Shown here: piece by piece, positions 29,134 to 38,826 of the stretch | How the letters are laid out: every line of letters starts with the position of its first letter | Numbering within the stretch: position 1 is the first letter of the stretch | Origin: an uncultured SAR116 cluster alpha proteobacterium | GTDB taxonomy: Bacteria > Pseudomonadota > Alphaproteobacteria > Puniceispirillales > Marisalimonadaceae | Direction of reading: 5' to 3' | DNA: 64,000 nucleotides | Assembly: GCA_902528415.1 (NCBI GenBank) | Contig: CABZSR010000009.1 | Location: forward strand, 1-64,000 | Notes under the pieces: generated by a model | The model's database searches: none | What the model saw: only the letters and a program-made list of their open reading frames with translations | Told to the model about the DNA's origin: nothing | Position numbers and translations under genes: made by a program

Positions 29134-29831
29134 AAACTAAAATTGAAATTCGAAATGCTTCTGTCAAGATTCCAATCTATGATGCAAACCATCAAAGTTT
29201 GCGAACTAGAATACTTAGTAAAAGAAATAATTTTGAAAAAAATAGGTTTATAGTTTCTGCTTTAAATAATGTTAATTTAAAATTATTGGAAGGTGACAAA
29301 GTTGGTCTTGTAGGAGATAATGGGGCTGGCAAAACGTCTCTTTTAAAACTTTGCGCTGGAGCTTACATTCCTGATATTGGCAAGTGTATTATAAAAGGCA
29401 AAATCACGTCTCTTATTGATGTAAATATGGGTTTTGACGATGATGCAACTGGATACGAAAACGTTATTTTAAAAGGCTTATTATCAAATAAAAAACCAAC
29501 TGAATTAAAAAAGTTTTTTCCAAAGATTGAAGAGATTTCAGGATTAGATGAATTCTTAAACCTTCCTCTAAGAACATATTCTAGTGGCATGAGAATGAGA
29601 TTAGCATACGCAATTGCTGTGATAGACATACCTGAAATCTTAATCATGGATGAATGGATTTCAGCAGTTGATAAAAATTGGCTTGAAAGCAGAAAAAATA
29701 TTTTTGAAAAATTTATATCCTCATCAAAAATTTTTATAATGGCTTCACATAGTGATGATCTAATGAAAAAATATTGTAATAGATTTTTAAAATTAACAAA
29801 CGGAAGCGTTGAAGAAATAAAAACAATTTAA
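29124..29831 (+). CDS. wzt: ABC polysaccharide exporter ATP-binding protein (short form, no C-terminal carbohydrate-binding domain)
   Basis: GLVGDNGAGKTSLLKL (Walker A), TYSSGMRMRLAYAIA (signature), ILIMDEW (Walker B); TTG start overlaps the wzm stop. Confidence 0.9.
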   Translation: MVIETKIEIRNASVKIPIYDANHQSLRTRILSKRNNFEKNRFIVSALNNVNLKLLEGDKVGLVGDNGAGKTSLLKLCAGAYIPDIGKCIIKGKITSLIDVNMGFDDDATGYENVILKGLLSNKKPTELKKFFPKIEEISGLDEFLNLPLRTYSSGMRMRLAYAIAVIDIPEILIMDEWISAVDKNWLESRKNIFEKFISSSKIFIMASHSDDLMKKYCNRFLKLTNGSVEEIKTI

Positions 29832-30073
29832 TTTCTTTTAATCAATTTATATTACAGCACTTAAAATTTATAAATCCTGTATTTATTTTGAAAAAATCAA
29901 GAAATTACTATCTCTCAGTCTAAATAATCAAATTTATTTAAATTATAAAAATTAAAATTCCCTTTTAGTAAATTTTTAAGTGCTTATTTAATATGTAGTT
30001 AATTAAATTATGATTTTAATTTCATCAATTTTTTTTCATACTTCGGCATTAAAACTTTATTCCAATTTTTTAA

Positions 30074-30292
30074 TTATGTGGTAAATATAAACGTGATATA
30101 ATCTTTGTTGAAATAAATATTAAAATGTTCAACATTAGTTTCTTTAAGTGTAGCAATAAGATTTTAAATACTTTTGGAAATATTATCATCAGACACCCAT
30201 AATGATAAAACTTGTTTCTCGCTTTCATGTAGCCTAAGTTTATCAACTAATTGATTATTAAAATCACTTACAAGATCTTCATATATATACAT
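30074..30292 (-). pseudogene. truncated, stop-containing paralogue of the 387-aa protein at 26996-28159
   Basis: Minus strand: MYIYEDLVSDFNNQLVDKLRLHESEKQVLSLWVSDDNISKSI*NLIATLKETNVEHFNIYFNKDYITFIFTT* versus intact MKYIDYNSITNNFNNDLVDKLRGHGESDETLSLWVPNENIISSLSNLLAAIKETSKDQYF. Confidence 0.88.
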
Positions 30293-30396
30293 ATTTTCCA
30301 CATTTATGAATGACAAATGTAGTTTATAATTTGTTAACCGAGTATAATAGTTGATAAATACAAAATAAAAATTATATAGAAGTCGAATATATTTGT

Positions 30397-32289
30397 TTAT
30401 TTATTTTCAAGTTCAATATCTCTATAATGATCTTTATAACATTTCTGAATTTTTTCAAAATTATATTTATTTTTGACTTGATCTTGTGCAGCTTTACCAA
30501 TCTCTTTTCTTTTAATAAAATTCTTAGAAAGTTTATACATTGCACTACTCAAAGAAAGGTGATCACCCACTTTGGTAATTATAGCATTTTTACCGTTGTC
30601 TGCAAAATCGATACATCCTTCGGCATCAGAAGTGATTATAGGCACCCCAAAAGACGCAGCTTCAATTAAAGCTTTAGGAATTCCCTCACCATAATTTGAT
30701 GGCAAAACTGCTATATCAATTTTTTTCCAAAAAGCCCCTATATCACTGACAAACCCCTCAAATTTTATATTTTTATTTTTTTTTAAATTCTTTACATCTA
30801 AATTTGATAGACTCGTTGGGTTAAGTCTATCTAGATCACCAGCAATATTTAAATTAAAATTAGAACTTATTTTATTGATTTCATCGAAAGCATCAAATAA
30901 CGTATCAACACCCTTAATTTTTAATAATCTTCCAACAAAACCAAAATTGACGTCACGATTACTTATCCCATAACTTTTTTTATAATTTTGAATTTGAACT
31001 CCCGAACCTGGTATAATTTTGATGCTATTAAAGTTAATACCAAAATTCATCAATATATCTTTATTATATAAATTCTGAACTTGGTAAAAAATATTGTTTT
31101 TGGTTCCTATAAATCTAAAAAATAATTTAATTATTGTATATATAATAGATTTTTTTCTAATGAATTTTCCAAAAAAACCTAATCCCATTAAAGAATAAAT
31201 ATTAAAATTACCTATTTTATTGAAAGGAAAAGCAAGTGAGTAAAAAAATATTGAATGAAGAGCTATACAATGAACAAATTTTGGATATAAACTTTTCATT
31301 ATTGTTCTAAGATTGTAAATATTTTTTATCCATTCAAATATATTAAAAGTATTCCTCTTCCAATTTATGTCATATATTTCAATTTGTAAGTCTTTAATTT
31401 TATCTAAATGTGTATCAACATTGCAAACTAGACTTACTCTCATACCTGAATCAATTGCAGCTTTGTATGCAGCAATTCTGTGTGATAAAAAATAAGAAAG
31501 GGTTACACAAATAAAAGTTATATTTGAGTTTTTATACTTATGATTATAATTTTTAAAATAAAACCTAAACATACTTTTAATGTGAATACCTAAAAATTTA
31601 AGATTAGTTCTACTTTTCCTCTGTGATTGATGAATAAATGAAGTTTTTGGAGTATAAATAACGTCATATCCATGAATTTTTAACCTTTTACATATATCTA
31701 CATCTTCAAAGTATAAAAAGAAACTTTCATCAAATCCTTTAACACATTTAAAGCTATTTCTATGGAATATTAAAAATGATCCAGATGCCCATTCAATTTT
31801 TTCTATTTTATTGGGATAAACATTATCACCACTATATATATTTAAAAATCTTAATAAATTGACAAAAAAATTGGGAAATTTTCTTACGTGGTCTTGTATT
31901 TTACCAAATTCATCATAACACTTGACTGTTAAGGCTCCAACATATTTGTATTTTGAAAAAACTTCATAAATATGTCTTATATCTAAATTACCAACATCTG
32001 TATCTGGATTTAAAACTCCAAAAAATTTAGATTTTGAATAAGCAAATGCTTGATTATGATTTTCACCATAGCCTTTTTTTGTTATATTTTCTATTATTTT
32101 AATTTTGAAATGCTTATATTTCTTCAAAAAATCTAAGCTTTCTGGTATGTTGATTGTTATTATAAATTCAAAATTTTTATAATCTAATCCTTGAAAACTA
32201 GTTAGTAATTTATCAACCCATTTTCCTTGTTTATGGCTAACAACTGACCAAGTTATATTTTTTTTCATTTTGTAATTGTCTATAATCAA
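30397..32289 (-). CDS. fused two-domain glycosyltransferase (GT2 rhamnosyltransferase-like + GT4)
   Basis: N-term GVLNPDTDVG...WASGSFLIFHRNSFKCVKGFDESFFLYFEDVDICKRL; C-term NFGFVGRLLKIKGVDTLFDAF...LPSNYGEGIPKALIEAASFGVPIITSD. Confidence 0.88.
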   Translation of the reverse strand: MIIDNYKMKKNITWSVVSHKQGKWVDKLLTSFQGLDYKNFEFIITINIPESLDFLKKYKHFKIKIIENITKKGYGENHNQAFAYSKSKFFGVLNPDTDVGNLDIRHIYEVFSKYKYVGALTVKCYDEFGKIQDHVRKFPNFFVNLLRFLNIYSGDNVYPNKIEKIEWASGSFLIFHRNSFKCVKGFDESFFLYFEDVDICKRLKIHGYDVIYTPKTSFIHQSQRKSRTNLKFLGIHIKSMFRFYFKNYNHKYKNSNITFICVTLSYFLSHRIAAYKAAIDSGMRVSLVCNVDTHLDKIKDLQIEIYDINWKRNTFNIFEWIKNIYNLRTIMKSLYPKFVHCIALHSIFFYSLAFPFNKIGNFNIYSLMGLGFFGKFIRKKSIIYTIIKLFFRFIGTKNNIFYQVQNLYNKDILMNFGINFNSIKIIPGSGVQIQNYKKSYGISNRDVNFGFVGRLLKIKGVDTLFDAFDEINKISSNFNLNIAGDLDRLNPTSLSNLDVKNLKKNKNIKFEGFVSDIGAFWKKIDIAVLPSNYGEGIPKALIEAASFGVPIITSDAEGCIDFADNGKNAIITKVGDHLSLSSAMYKLSKNFIKRKEIGKAAQDQVKNKYNFEKIQKCYKDHYRDIELENK

Positions 32290-32403
32290 CTTTTAATTCT
32301 AAATTATATTAGCTCTATATAATTAAATTTGATAATAAAAAATTAAAAAAGAGATATTTTAATAATTTTAATATATACATTAATTTTTTGGTGAGAATTT
32401 GTT

Positions 32404-33465
32404 TTGATAGAAATATTTAAAGAGAATTCACTTTCATATCTGTCTATTATATTTATAACAATTTTAGTAACATTAATTGTTATTTTGACAAAAAAGATAC
32501 ACGGTTCCATTTCTTTGGACACATCTGTTGGGCCACAAAAAATTCATGACAAGGCAATACCTAGAATTGGCGGTCTAGTTATTTTTCTGACATTATTGAT
32601 TGTATCTGTTTTGTTAACAAATACCGAAATTTTTTTAATTATAATGCTTTCTTCTATTCCAACATTTATATCAGGCCTTTATGATGATATATGTAAAAAC
32701 ATATCTTACATAACAAGACTTTTATCGGCTTTTTTATCTGGGACCATATTTGTAATTCTTTCTGGATCATGGATTAGCTCTGTTGGTATTTCATGGGTTG
32801 ATTATATTCTTTATTTTGAATTAATAGCTATACCTTTAACAATACTATCTATAGCAACATCAATAAATGCTTTCAATATAATTGATGGTCTTAATGGCTT
32901 ATCAATTGGCACAGTTCTTTTCATTATTATAGCAACTTTTATAATTAATTTTGAAAATTTAGATTATAGTATGTCTGAAATAAGTTTGAATGTTTTTTTA
33001 GTTTTAATTGCAATTTTAATTTTTAATTTTCCTAAGGCAAAAATATTTATTGGAGATTGTGGAGCATATCTATTAGGTTTTATTGTTTCATCAGTAATAA
33101 TTTTAATGCCAGAAAAAAATGAAGATATTAATTCTTTTTCAAGTTTACTATTAATTTTATATCCTTTTTATGAGTTAATGAAGACGATCTTTAGAAGACT
33201 TAAAAGTAAAAACACAAAAACATGGATGCCAGATAACAAACATTTACACAGTCTATTATATCAGTATAATATTAAATATAAAAAGTTTTCAAAAGTTACT
33301 GCTAATCCTATCTCTACATTGCAAATATTAATTTTGCCTTTTTTTTGTTGTACTTGGACAATTTTATTTTTCGATAACCAACTATATTTAATTTTTGGTG
33401 TAATGATTTTTGTTTTGATTTACGAAATTCTTTACAAATTTTTGGAAAATAAATTGAGGCTTTAA
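32404..33465 (+). CDS. WecA/MraY-family polyprenyl-phosphate glycosyl-1-phosphate transferase
   Basis: DKAIPRIGGLVIF; SGLYDDICKNIS; NAFNIIDGLNGLSIG; IFIGDCGAYLLGF. Confidence 0.9.
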   Translation: MIEIFKENSLSYLSIIFITILVTLIVILTKKIHGSISLDTSVGPQKIHDKAIPRIGGLVIFLTLLIVSVLLTNTEIFLIIMLSSIPTFISGLYDDICKNISYITRLLSAFLSGTIFVILSGSWISSVGISWVDYILYFELIAIPLTILSIATSINAFNIIDGLNGLSIGTVLFIIIATFIINFENLDYSMSEISLNVFLVLIAILIFNFPKAKIFIGDCGAYLLGFIVSSVIILMPEKNEDINSFSSLLLILYPFYELMKTIFRRLKSKNTKTWMPDNKHLHSLLYQYNIKYKKFSKVTANPISTLQILILPFFCCTWTILFFDNQLYLIFGVMIFVLIYEILYKFLENKLRL

Positions 33466-33514
33466 TATTCAAGTCTTTAAATAGCTGCCTCTTGTAACTT
33501 TTGGGAAAAATACT

Positions 33515-35428
33515 TTGTGCGGAATTACTGGAATTTTTTTGAAAAAAACACCTGAACAAGGTTTTGATGCAGATAATTTAATTCGTCTAATGACAAATTC
33601 ACTGCTTCATCGCGGACCAGATGAAGAAGGTATATTTGTAGATAAAAACAAAAAAGTTTTTTTAGGACACAGAAGACTATCGATAATTGATTTGTCCTGC
33701 GAGGCATGTCAACCAATGATCTCATTCAGTAAGCGCTATGTAATAATTTTCAATGGAGAAATATATAATTATAAAACTATTTGGAAAAAGCTTGGTATCA
33801 ATAATGTTGTAGTCAAATCTGACAGCAGAGTTCTTATTGAGGCTATTTCAAAATGGGGCCTTAAAGAAACATTAAATGAAATTATTGGAATGTTTGCGTT
33901 TGCTCTTTGGGACAATGAAAAAGAAATACTAAAAATAGTTACAGATCACTTAAATAAAAAACCCTTATATTGGGTAAATAATGATAAATATTTTGCTTTT
34001 GGATCTGAATTAAAAGCTTTAAGAAAAATACCCGATATTAACAATAGATTATCTATCAGCTCTATTGATGAATATCTTTGTTCTGGATTTATATCAGCAC
34101 CCAATACTATATATGAGGGAATTTACAAATTAGGATCTTCGCAAATTTTAAAATTAAAAATGAAAAACGGACTTGATATTTATAATTATGAACCAAAGTC
34201 AAATAAAAATACATTCTACTCGATCATTAGAAATAATAACTATTTTGAAAATTTTGAGTCAGTTTTTTCAATGGCCGTAAAAGATAGAATGGTATCAGAC
34301 GTCCCAATTGGTTGTTTTTTGTCTGGAGGTATAGATTCTAATTTAGTAACTTATTATGCACAAAAATTTTCACAAAAAAAAATAGATACTTTTACAGTTG
34401 GGTTTAACGAAAAAGATTATGATGAAACCAAAAAATCAAAAAAAGTTGCTCGTTATTTGAAAACTAATCATCATGAAATTTTTGTTAATGAAACAGATTT
34501 TTTAGAATTTATACATAATTCTGATCAAATATTTGATGAACCTTTTTCTGATCCTTCTTATATTCCAATAACTATTCTCTCAAATATCGCTAAATCTTAT
34601 GTAAAAGTAATTTTAACTGGGGATGGTGGAGATGAATTATTTGGAGGATATAGAAGGCATAAGTTAGCTTATTTATACACTGTCCTAATATCAAAATTTA
34701 ATAATAATTTAATAGGATATGGTTCAAGAAAAATGTGGGATATTTTAATTAAAACTCTATATTTTTTAAATTGTGATAAAAAAATATTACAGAATGAAAA
34801 ATTAGTATTATCGATCCAAAAACTTATAGTTGGTCTATCATCCAAAAATATTTCACATTTATATTCAAATTCCATATCCAAAGTTTCTAATCCAATATTT
34901 TTTGATAAGTTTAACTTTAGAGATTTTGAATGCATAACAGACAAATTTATTTTAGATGAAAACACTAATTCTTTTAACAATTTTCTAAATTGGGATTTAA
35001 ACTATTATTTGACTAACAATATAAATGTTAAGATTGATAGAGCTTCAATGTCTAAAAGCTTAGAAGTGAGGAGCCCGTTTATGGATAAAAGAATGATTAA
35101 TTTATCTAAAATAATACCAACAAGTTACAAAACAACATTTTTTTCTAATAAAGTCTTGCCTAGGCAACTATTGAATAAAGTATTTCCCTCAAATATTATT
35201 TCAGAAAAAAAACACCCTTTTTTTATTCCTATTGGAAAATGGTTAAAAAGAGATCTCAAAAATTTCAGTTATGATTTAATATCTAATGGAAAATTAATTG
35301 AACTTGGTTATTTTAAAATTAAAGATATTGACAATATTTTTAAACTACATGTTCAAGGCAAAAGAAACTATGAAGAATTTATATGGAATATAACTATGTT
35401 TGAAAAATGGATTAAAAATAACCACTGA
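33515..35428 (+). CDS. asnB: asparagine synthase (glutamine-hydrolysing)
   Basis: TTG start giving MCGITGIF (Cys2 nucleophile); LLHRGPDEEG; SGGIDSNLV; TGDGGDELFGGYRRH. Confidence 0.93.
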   Translation: MCGITGIFLKKTPEQGFDADNLIRLMTNSLLHRGPDEEGIFVDKNKKVFLGHRRLSIIDLSCEACQPMISFSKRYVIIFNGEIYNYKTIWKKLGINNVVVKSDSRVLIEAISKWGLKETLNEIIGMFAFALWDNEKEILKIVTDHLNKKPLYWVNNDKYFAFGSELKALRKIPDINNRLSISSIDEYLCSGFISAPNTIYEGIYKLGSSQILKLKMKNGLDIYNYEPKSNKNTFYSIIRNNNYFENFESVFSMAVKDRMVSDVPIGCFLSGGIDSNLVTYYAQKFSQKKIDTFTVGFNEKDYDETKKSKKVARYLKTNHHEIFVNETDFLEFIHNSDQIFDEPFSDPSYIPITILSNIAKSYVKVILTGDGGDELFGGYRRHKLAYLYTVLISKFNNNLIGYGSRKMWDILIKTLYFLNCDKKILQNEKLVLSIQKLIVGLSSKNISHLYSNSISKVSNPIFFDKFNFRDFECITDKFILDENTNSFNNFLNWDLNYYLTNNINVKIDRASMSKSLEVRSPFMDKRMINLSKIIPTSYKTTFFSNKVLPRQLLNKVFPSNIISEKKHPFFIPIGKWLKRDLKNFSYDLISNGKLIELGYFKIKDIDNIFKLHVQGKRNYEEFIWNITMFEKWIKNNH

Positions 35429-35430
35429 AT

Positions 35431-36120
35431 TTAAAAATTTATGTCAATTTTTTTTAATACTCCTTTTTCAATAAGAACAATTTTATTGCATAAATTCATA
35501 ATCATTTTCTTGTTATGCGATGCAAAACCAAATATATCAGATGCGTTAATAAATCTATTTATATCTGCAGACATTTTTGACATCCATTCATTATCACCAA
35601 CAGATAGCCATTCGTCCAAAACTAATATCTGCGGCTGTTCTGGAATAAGTTCAATTTGGAAGACTCAAAACGTCACCTAAGTTAGCTATTTTTTCAATTT
35701 TTTTAAAAAATGAAGTAGGAAGTTTGGAGTTCTTTCCAGATATGATCCTTTAAGAATTATATTTTCATAACCTGTTGCGTCTTCTTCTAATCCTAATCTT
35801 ATGTCAATAAAGGGAGTAACCAAACCCGAAATGTCTACTTTTCCAGAGGTAGGTACCATTGCTTCACAGCATACACGAAGTAAAGTAGTTTTTCCTGATC
35901 CATTTTGGCCAGTTACGCCCAAACGATGACCTTTTTCAAAGATAATGATATACTTTTTAGAAATTCTACAATTACACTTTTATGATTTTCTTTTTCGCCT
36001 TCCAAAAGAATTATTGATTAGACTATTTCTAAGTGATCTAGAATGAGCGTCAAAAACGGGTATTTCAACAGACACGTTTTCCAAACTTATATATATCTTT
36101 ATCCATAAAATTATATCCAA
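35431..36120 (-). pseudogene. decayed wzt-like ABC ATPase (frameshifts plus deletion removing the signature motif)
   Basis: Minus strand: MDIILWIKIYISLENVSVEIPVFDAHSRSLRNSLI...HRLGVTGQNGSGKTTLLRVCCEAMVPTSGKVDISGLVTPFIDIRLGLEEDATGYENIILKG...LSLPN*TYS, then jump to PEQPQILVLDEWLSVGDNEWMSK...; homologous to the intact wzt. Confidence 0.9.
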
Positions 36121-36450
36121 TAAACTACTTTTTTTGAAAATTTGTAATATAGAAATGATGCAATTATATAAACTACGAGTATAAAATGAAAAAATTCTTG
36201 GTTATGAGTCTGGCTAGATAACAAATGATTGATATATCAGTGTCTTTAATTATACAGTAATTGTCTTGAAAAACGGTACAGCTTTCATTTAAACAAGAAG
36301 AAAAATCCAATAGATAAATATGGGAAAAAAGAAACCAAAATAACATTAAAAACACCTACAATGATAGTGTTCCAAAAAGACCCAATTGCAGTTATTTTAT
36401 ACTTTTGTTTAACATCTAATATCCAGCAATGAAACCAAATATTATATGCT
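36111..36450 (-). pseudogene. decayed wzm-like ABC permease (large internal deletion, frameshifts)
   Basis: Minus strand: NIWFHCWILDVKQKYKITAIGSFWNTIIVGVFNVILVSFFPYLSIGF...LNESCTVFQDN...LARLITKNFF then ILVVYIIASFLYYKFSKKVVYWI*; matches both ends of intact Wzm (LWFYGGIMDVKQKY... and NYKFSHRIVYWL*). Confidence 0.9.
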
Positions 36451-36458
36451 TTATCAAA

Positions 36459-37673
36459 TCAATAAATAAAGTTTTTAAGATTGAAACCATTAAAAAAAAT
36501 TATTTCACTAATAGAAATTATTGACAATGTTGGAATTATTAATATTACCTTTTTAGGGTTAAGTAACTCTATTAATAATTTTATTATTAATACTATTATA
36601 AATAAGTAATACTTTCCATATGCATGTGTAGGTAAAATGTAAACTACTATTATAGAAAATGGTATGGCCGTCATAAATAATAAATGAAAAGAACATTTTT
36701 TAAAAAGTTTTTTTTTCTTAATATTTATAATTATTATAATGCTTAAACAAAACCAAAAAAATAGAGAAAAGATTGAGAGAAGATGTTGATTGGGAAAGTA
36801 TAAGTTTAATAAAGTTATCCAAAAGTAAAAAACTCTCGAAATCAAATTTTTAGTTTCTATTTCATGTAAATTTAATGCTTTAACATTATTTATTAAGTCG
36901 GCAGTCTTTTCTTTATCAATGAATTCTCCTATAATCAAAAAAACTTCTTTACTAAAAGTGAAAAATAAAAAAAATACAAATAAATAAAGAAAATAAATTT
37001 TATCATTACCTTTCAAAGTAAATTTAAATGCAAAAATCGTAATAATTATGAAAGATAAAAATATATACAAATTTCCTTTATCTAAAAAATAACTATAAAA
37101 AACTAGGGGGATCATCAAAAAGTTCTCCCTTGAAATAATATTTTTGAGGTTAATATTTGCAATAATAAAGATTGAAATACTTGAATAAATTGCTTCTGGA
37201 CTAAGTGCAGTTATATTTAACAATGTAGAGGGCATCATTAAACAAAGTAAATATAGATAATTATTGTCCGTAGATTTTTTAAAAAAGCATTTGTTGTAAA
37301 AATATAGAAATGTGATAAAAATAAATGTAATTATAACATAATAAAATCTACCTAAATCTTTTATATCTAATTTTTCTTTACAAATTTCATTCTCATTCAA
37401 AATTTTTGATAAAAAATTATTTGATATGTCTACATTACAAAGTTTATCTATCGTCAAATTTATAATACTTATAAAAAAAGCTTGGGGAGTATATGTTATT
37501 TCTAAGTGATTTTCATTTTTAATAAATCTATTTTTCAAAATTTCATGATCGGGATAAAAATTTTCTGGAACATTATAAATGAAAAAAATCATCAAGAACA
37601 TTAATATTAATATTAATGTTAATTCTATACTACTAGTGTTAGAATATTTATTTGAAATAAACTTTGATATCAT
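36459..37673 (-). CDS. polytopic membrane protein (possible Wzy/EpsG-like polymerase)
   Basis: 404 aa, multiple hydrophobic helices; island context; no diagnostic motif. Confidence 0.55.
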   Translation of the reverse strand: MISKFISNKYSNTSSIELTLILILMFLMIFFIYNVPENFYPDHEILKNRFIKNENHLEITYTPQAFFISIINLTIDKLCNVDISNNFLSKILNENEICKEKLDIKDLGRFYYVIITFIFITFLYFYNKCFFKKSTDNNYLYLLCLMMPSTLLNITALSPEAIYSSISIFIIANINLKNIISRENFLMIPLVFYSYFLDKGNLYIFLSFIIITIFAFKFTLKGNDKIYFLYLFVFFLFFTFSKEVFLIIGEFIDKEKTADLINNVKALNLHEIETKNLISRVFYFWITLLNLYFPNQHLLSIFSLFFWFCLSIIIIINIKKKKLFKKCSFHLLFMTAIPFSIIVVYILPTHAYGKYYLFIIVLIIKLLIELLNPKKVILIIPTLSIISISEIIFFNGFNLKNFIY

Positions 37674-37730
37674 ATATTTAATGTATAAATTATCAAAAAG
37701 GTGTCAAACACATATTGAACTTGTAAAGCA

Positions 37731-38825
37731 ATGTCATATATCCCTACAATCGGCTTAATGTCGGGAACAAGCGTTGATGGTATAGACTTATCACTTGTAC
37801 TTTCAAATGGTTTGAAATTAAAAAGAACAGGAATCAATTCTATTACACCCTATAGAATTGAAACAAAAAATTTAATCGAAGCATTTCTAAAAAATCCAAA
37901 AAGACTATTAAAAAATGAAGGTGATTTACAACGAATTAACGGGTTGATCACAGTTGATCATGCAAACGCAGTAAAAAAAATATTAAAAGAAAATAAAATA
38001 TTACCAAAACTAGTTGGTTTCCATGGTCAAACGGTCCTTCACGATCCAAAAAACAAAAGTACCTTTCAATTAGGTGATGGTGTTTTATTATCGAAACTTT
38101 TAAAAATAGATGTTGTATGTGACTTCAGGAGTATTGATATAGAAAAAGGAGGTCAAGGAGCTCCTATAGCACCAATATATCATAAATCAATAATTGAAGA
38201 TTTAAATTTAGATCTGCCTTCAGTTGTAATTAATATTGGAGGTATTGCTAATTTAACTTATTGGGATGGTAATAATATCCTTGGTTTTGATACAGGACCT
38301 GGGAATAATTTAATGGATAATTTTATGCAAATCAATTTTAAAAGAACATTTGATGAAAATGGGTCTATGGCAAAATTAGGAAAAGCAGATTTTAATTTGA
38401 TAAAAACATTTCTAAATGAAAAATATTTTAACAAATATCCTCCAAAGTCCCTTGATAGATTAGATTTGTTTAGTAATGTGTCTTTTAATAGAATATCAAA
38501 ATTAAAAGATATAGATGCAATGGCAACATTTTGTCATTTAACTGCCTTATCAATTAGAAATAGTTTCAAATTTTTACCTAAAAAACCTCTATTTAGTATT
38601 ATTGTAGGTGGCGGCCAAAATAATAAATTTTTAGTTTCATTATTGAAAAAATATCTTTCAACAAAAACTTTCACCTCAAATGAACTATTTATTCCTGGGG
38701 ATTTTATAGAATCCGAATTAATCGCATTTTTATCGGTTAGGAAATTTTATAATTTGCCATCTAGTTTTCCTAATACAACAGGTGTAAGAGAGGATACTGT
38801 TTTAGGTAAAAGAGTTATGTTTTAA
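37731..38825 (+). CDS. anmK: anhydro-N-acetylmuramic acid kinase
   Basis: TIGLMSGTSVDGIDLSLV; GFHGQTVLHDP; VVINIGGIANLTYW; GFDTGPGNNLMD. Confidence 0.95.
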   Translation: MSYIPTIGLMSGTSVDGIDLSLVLSNGLKLKRTGINSITPYRIETKNLIEAFLKNPKRLLKNEGDLQRINGLITVDHANAVKKILKENKILPKLVGFHGQTVLHDPKNKSTFQLGDGVLLSKLLKIDVVCDFRSIDIEKGGQGAPIAPIYHKSIIEDLNLDLPSVVINIGGIANLTYWDGNNILGFDTGPGNNLMDNFMQINFKRTFDENGSMAKLGKADFNLIKTFLNEKYFNKYPPKSLDRLDLFSNVSFNRISKLKDIDAMATFCHLTALSIRNSFKFLPKKPLFSIIVGGGQNNKFLVSLLKKYLSTKTFTSNELFIPGDFIESELIAFLSVRKFYNLPSSFPNTTGVREDTVLGKRVMF

Positions 38826-38826
38826 T

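Noticed and set aside
37597-37620. Perfect 24-bp palindrome aacattaatattaatattaatgtt
   Set aside because: Inside the coding region of a TM segment and built from a TTAATA low-complexity repeat; likely compositional in such AT-rich DNA.
36459-37673. Calling the 404-aa membrane protein Wzy
   Set aside because: Only hydrophobicity and context support this; no diagnostic motif, so left as a possibility.
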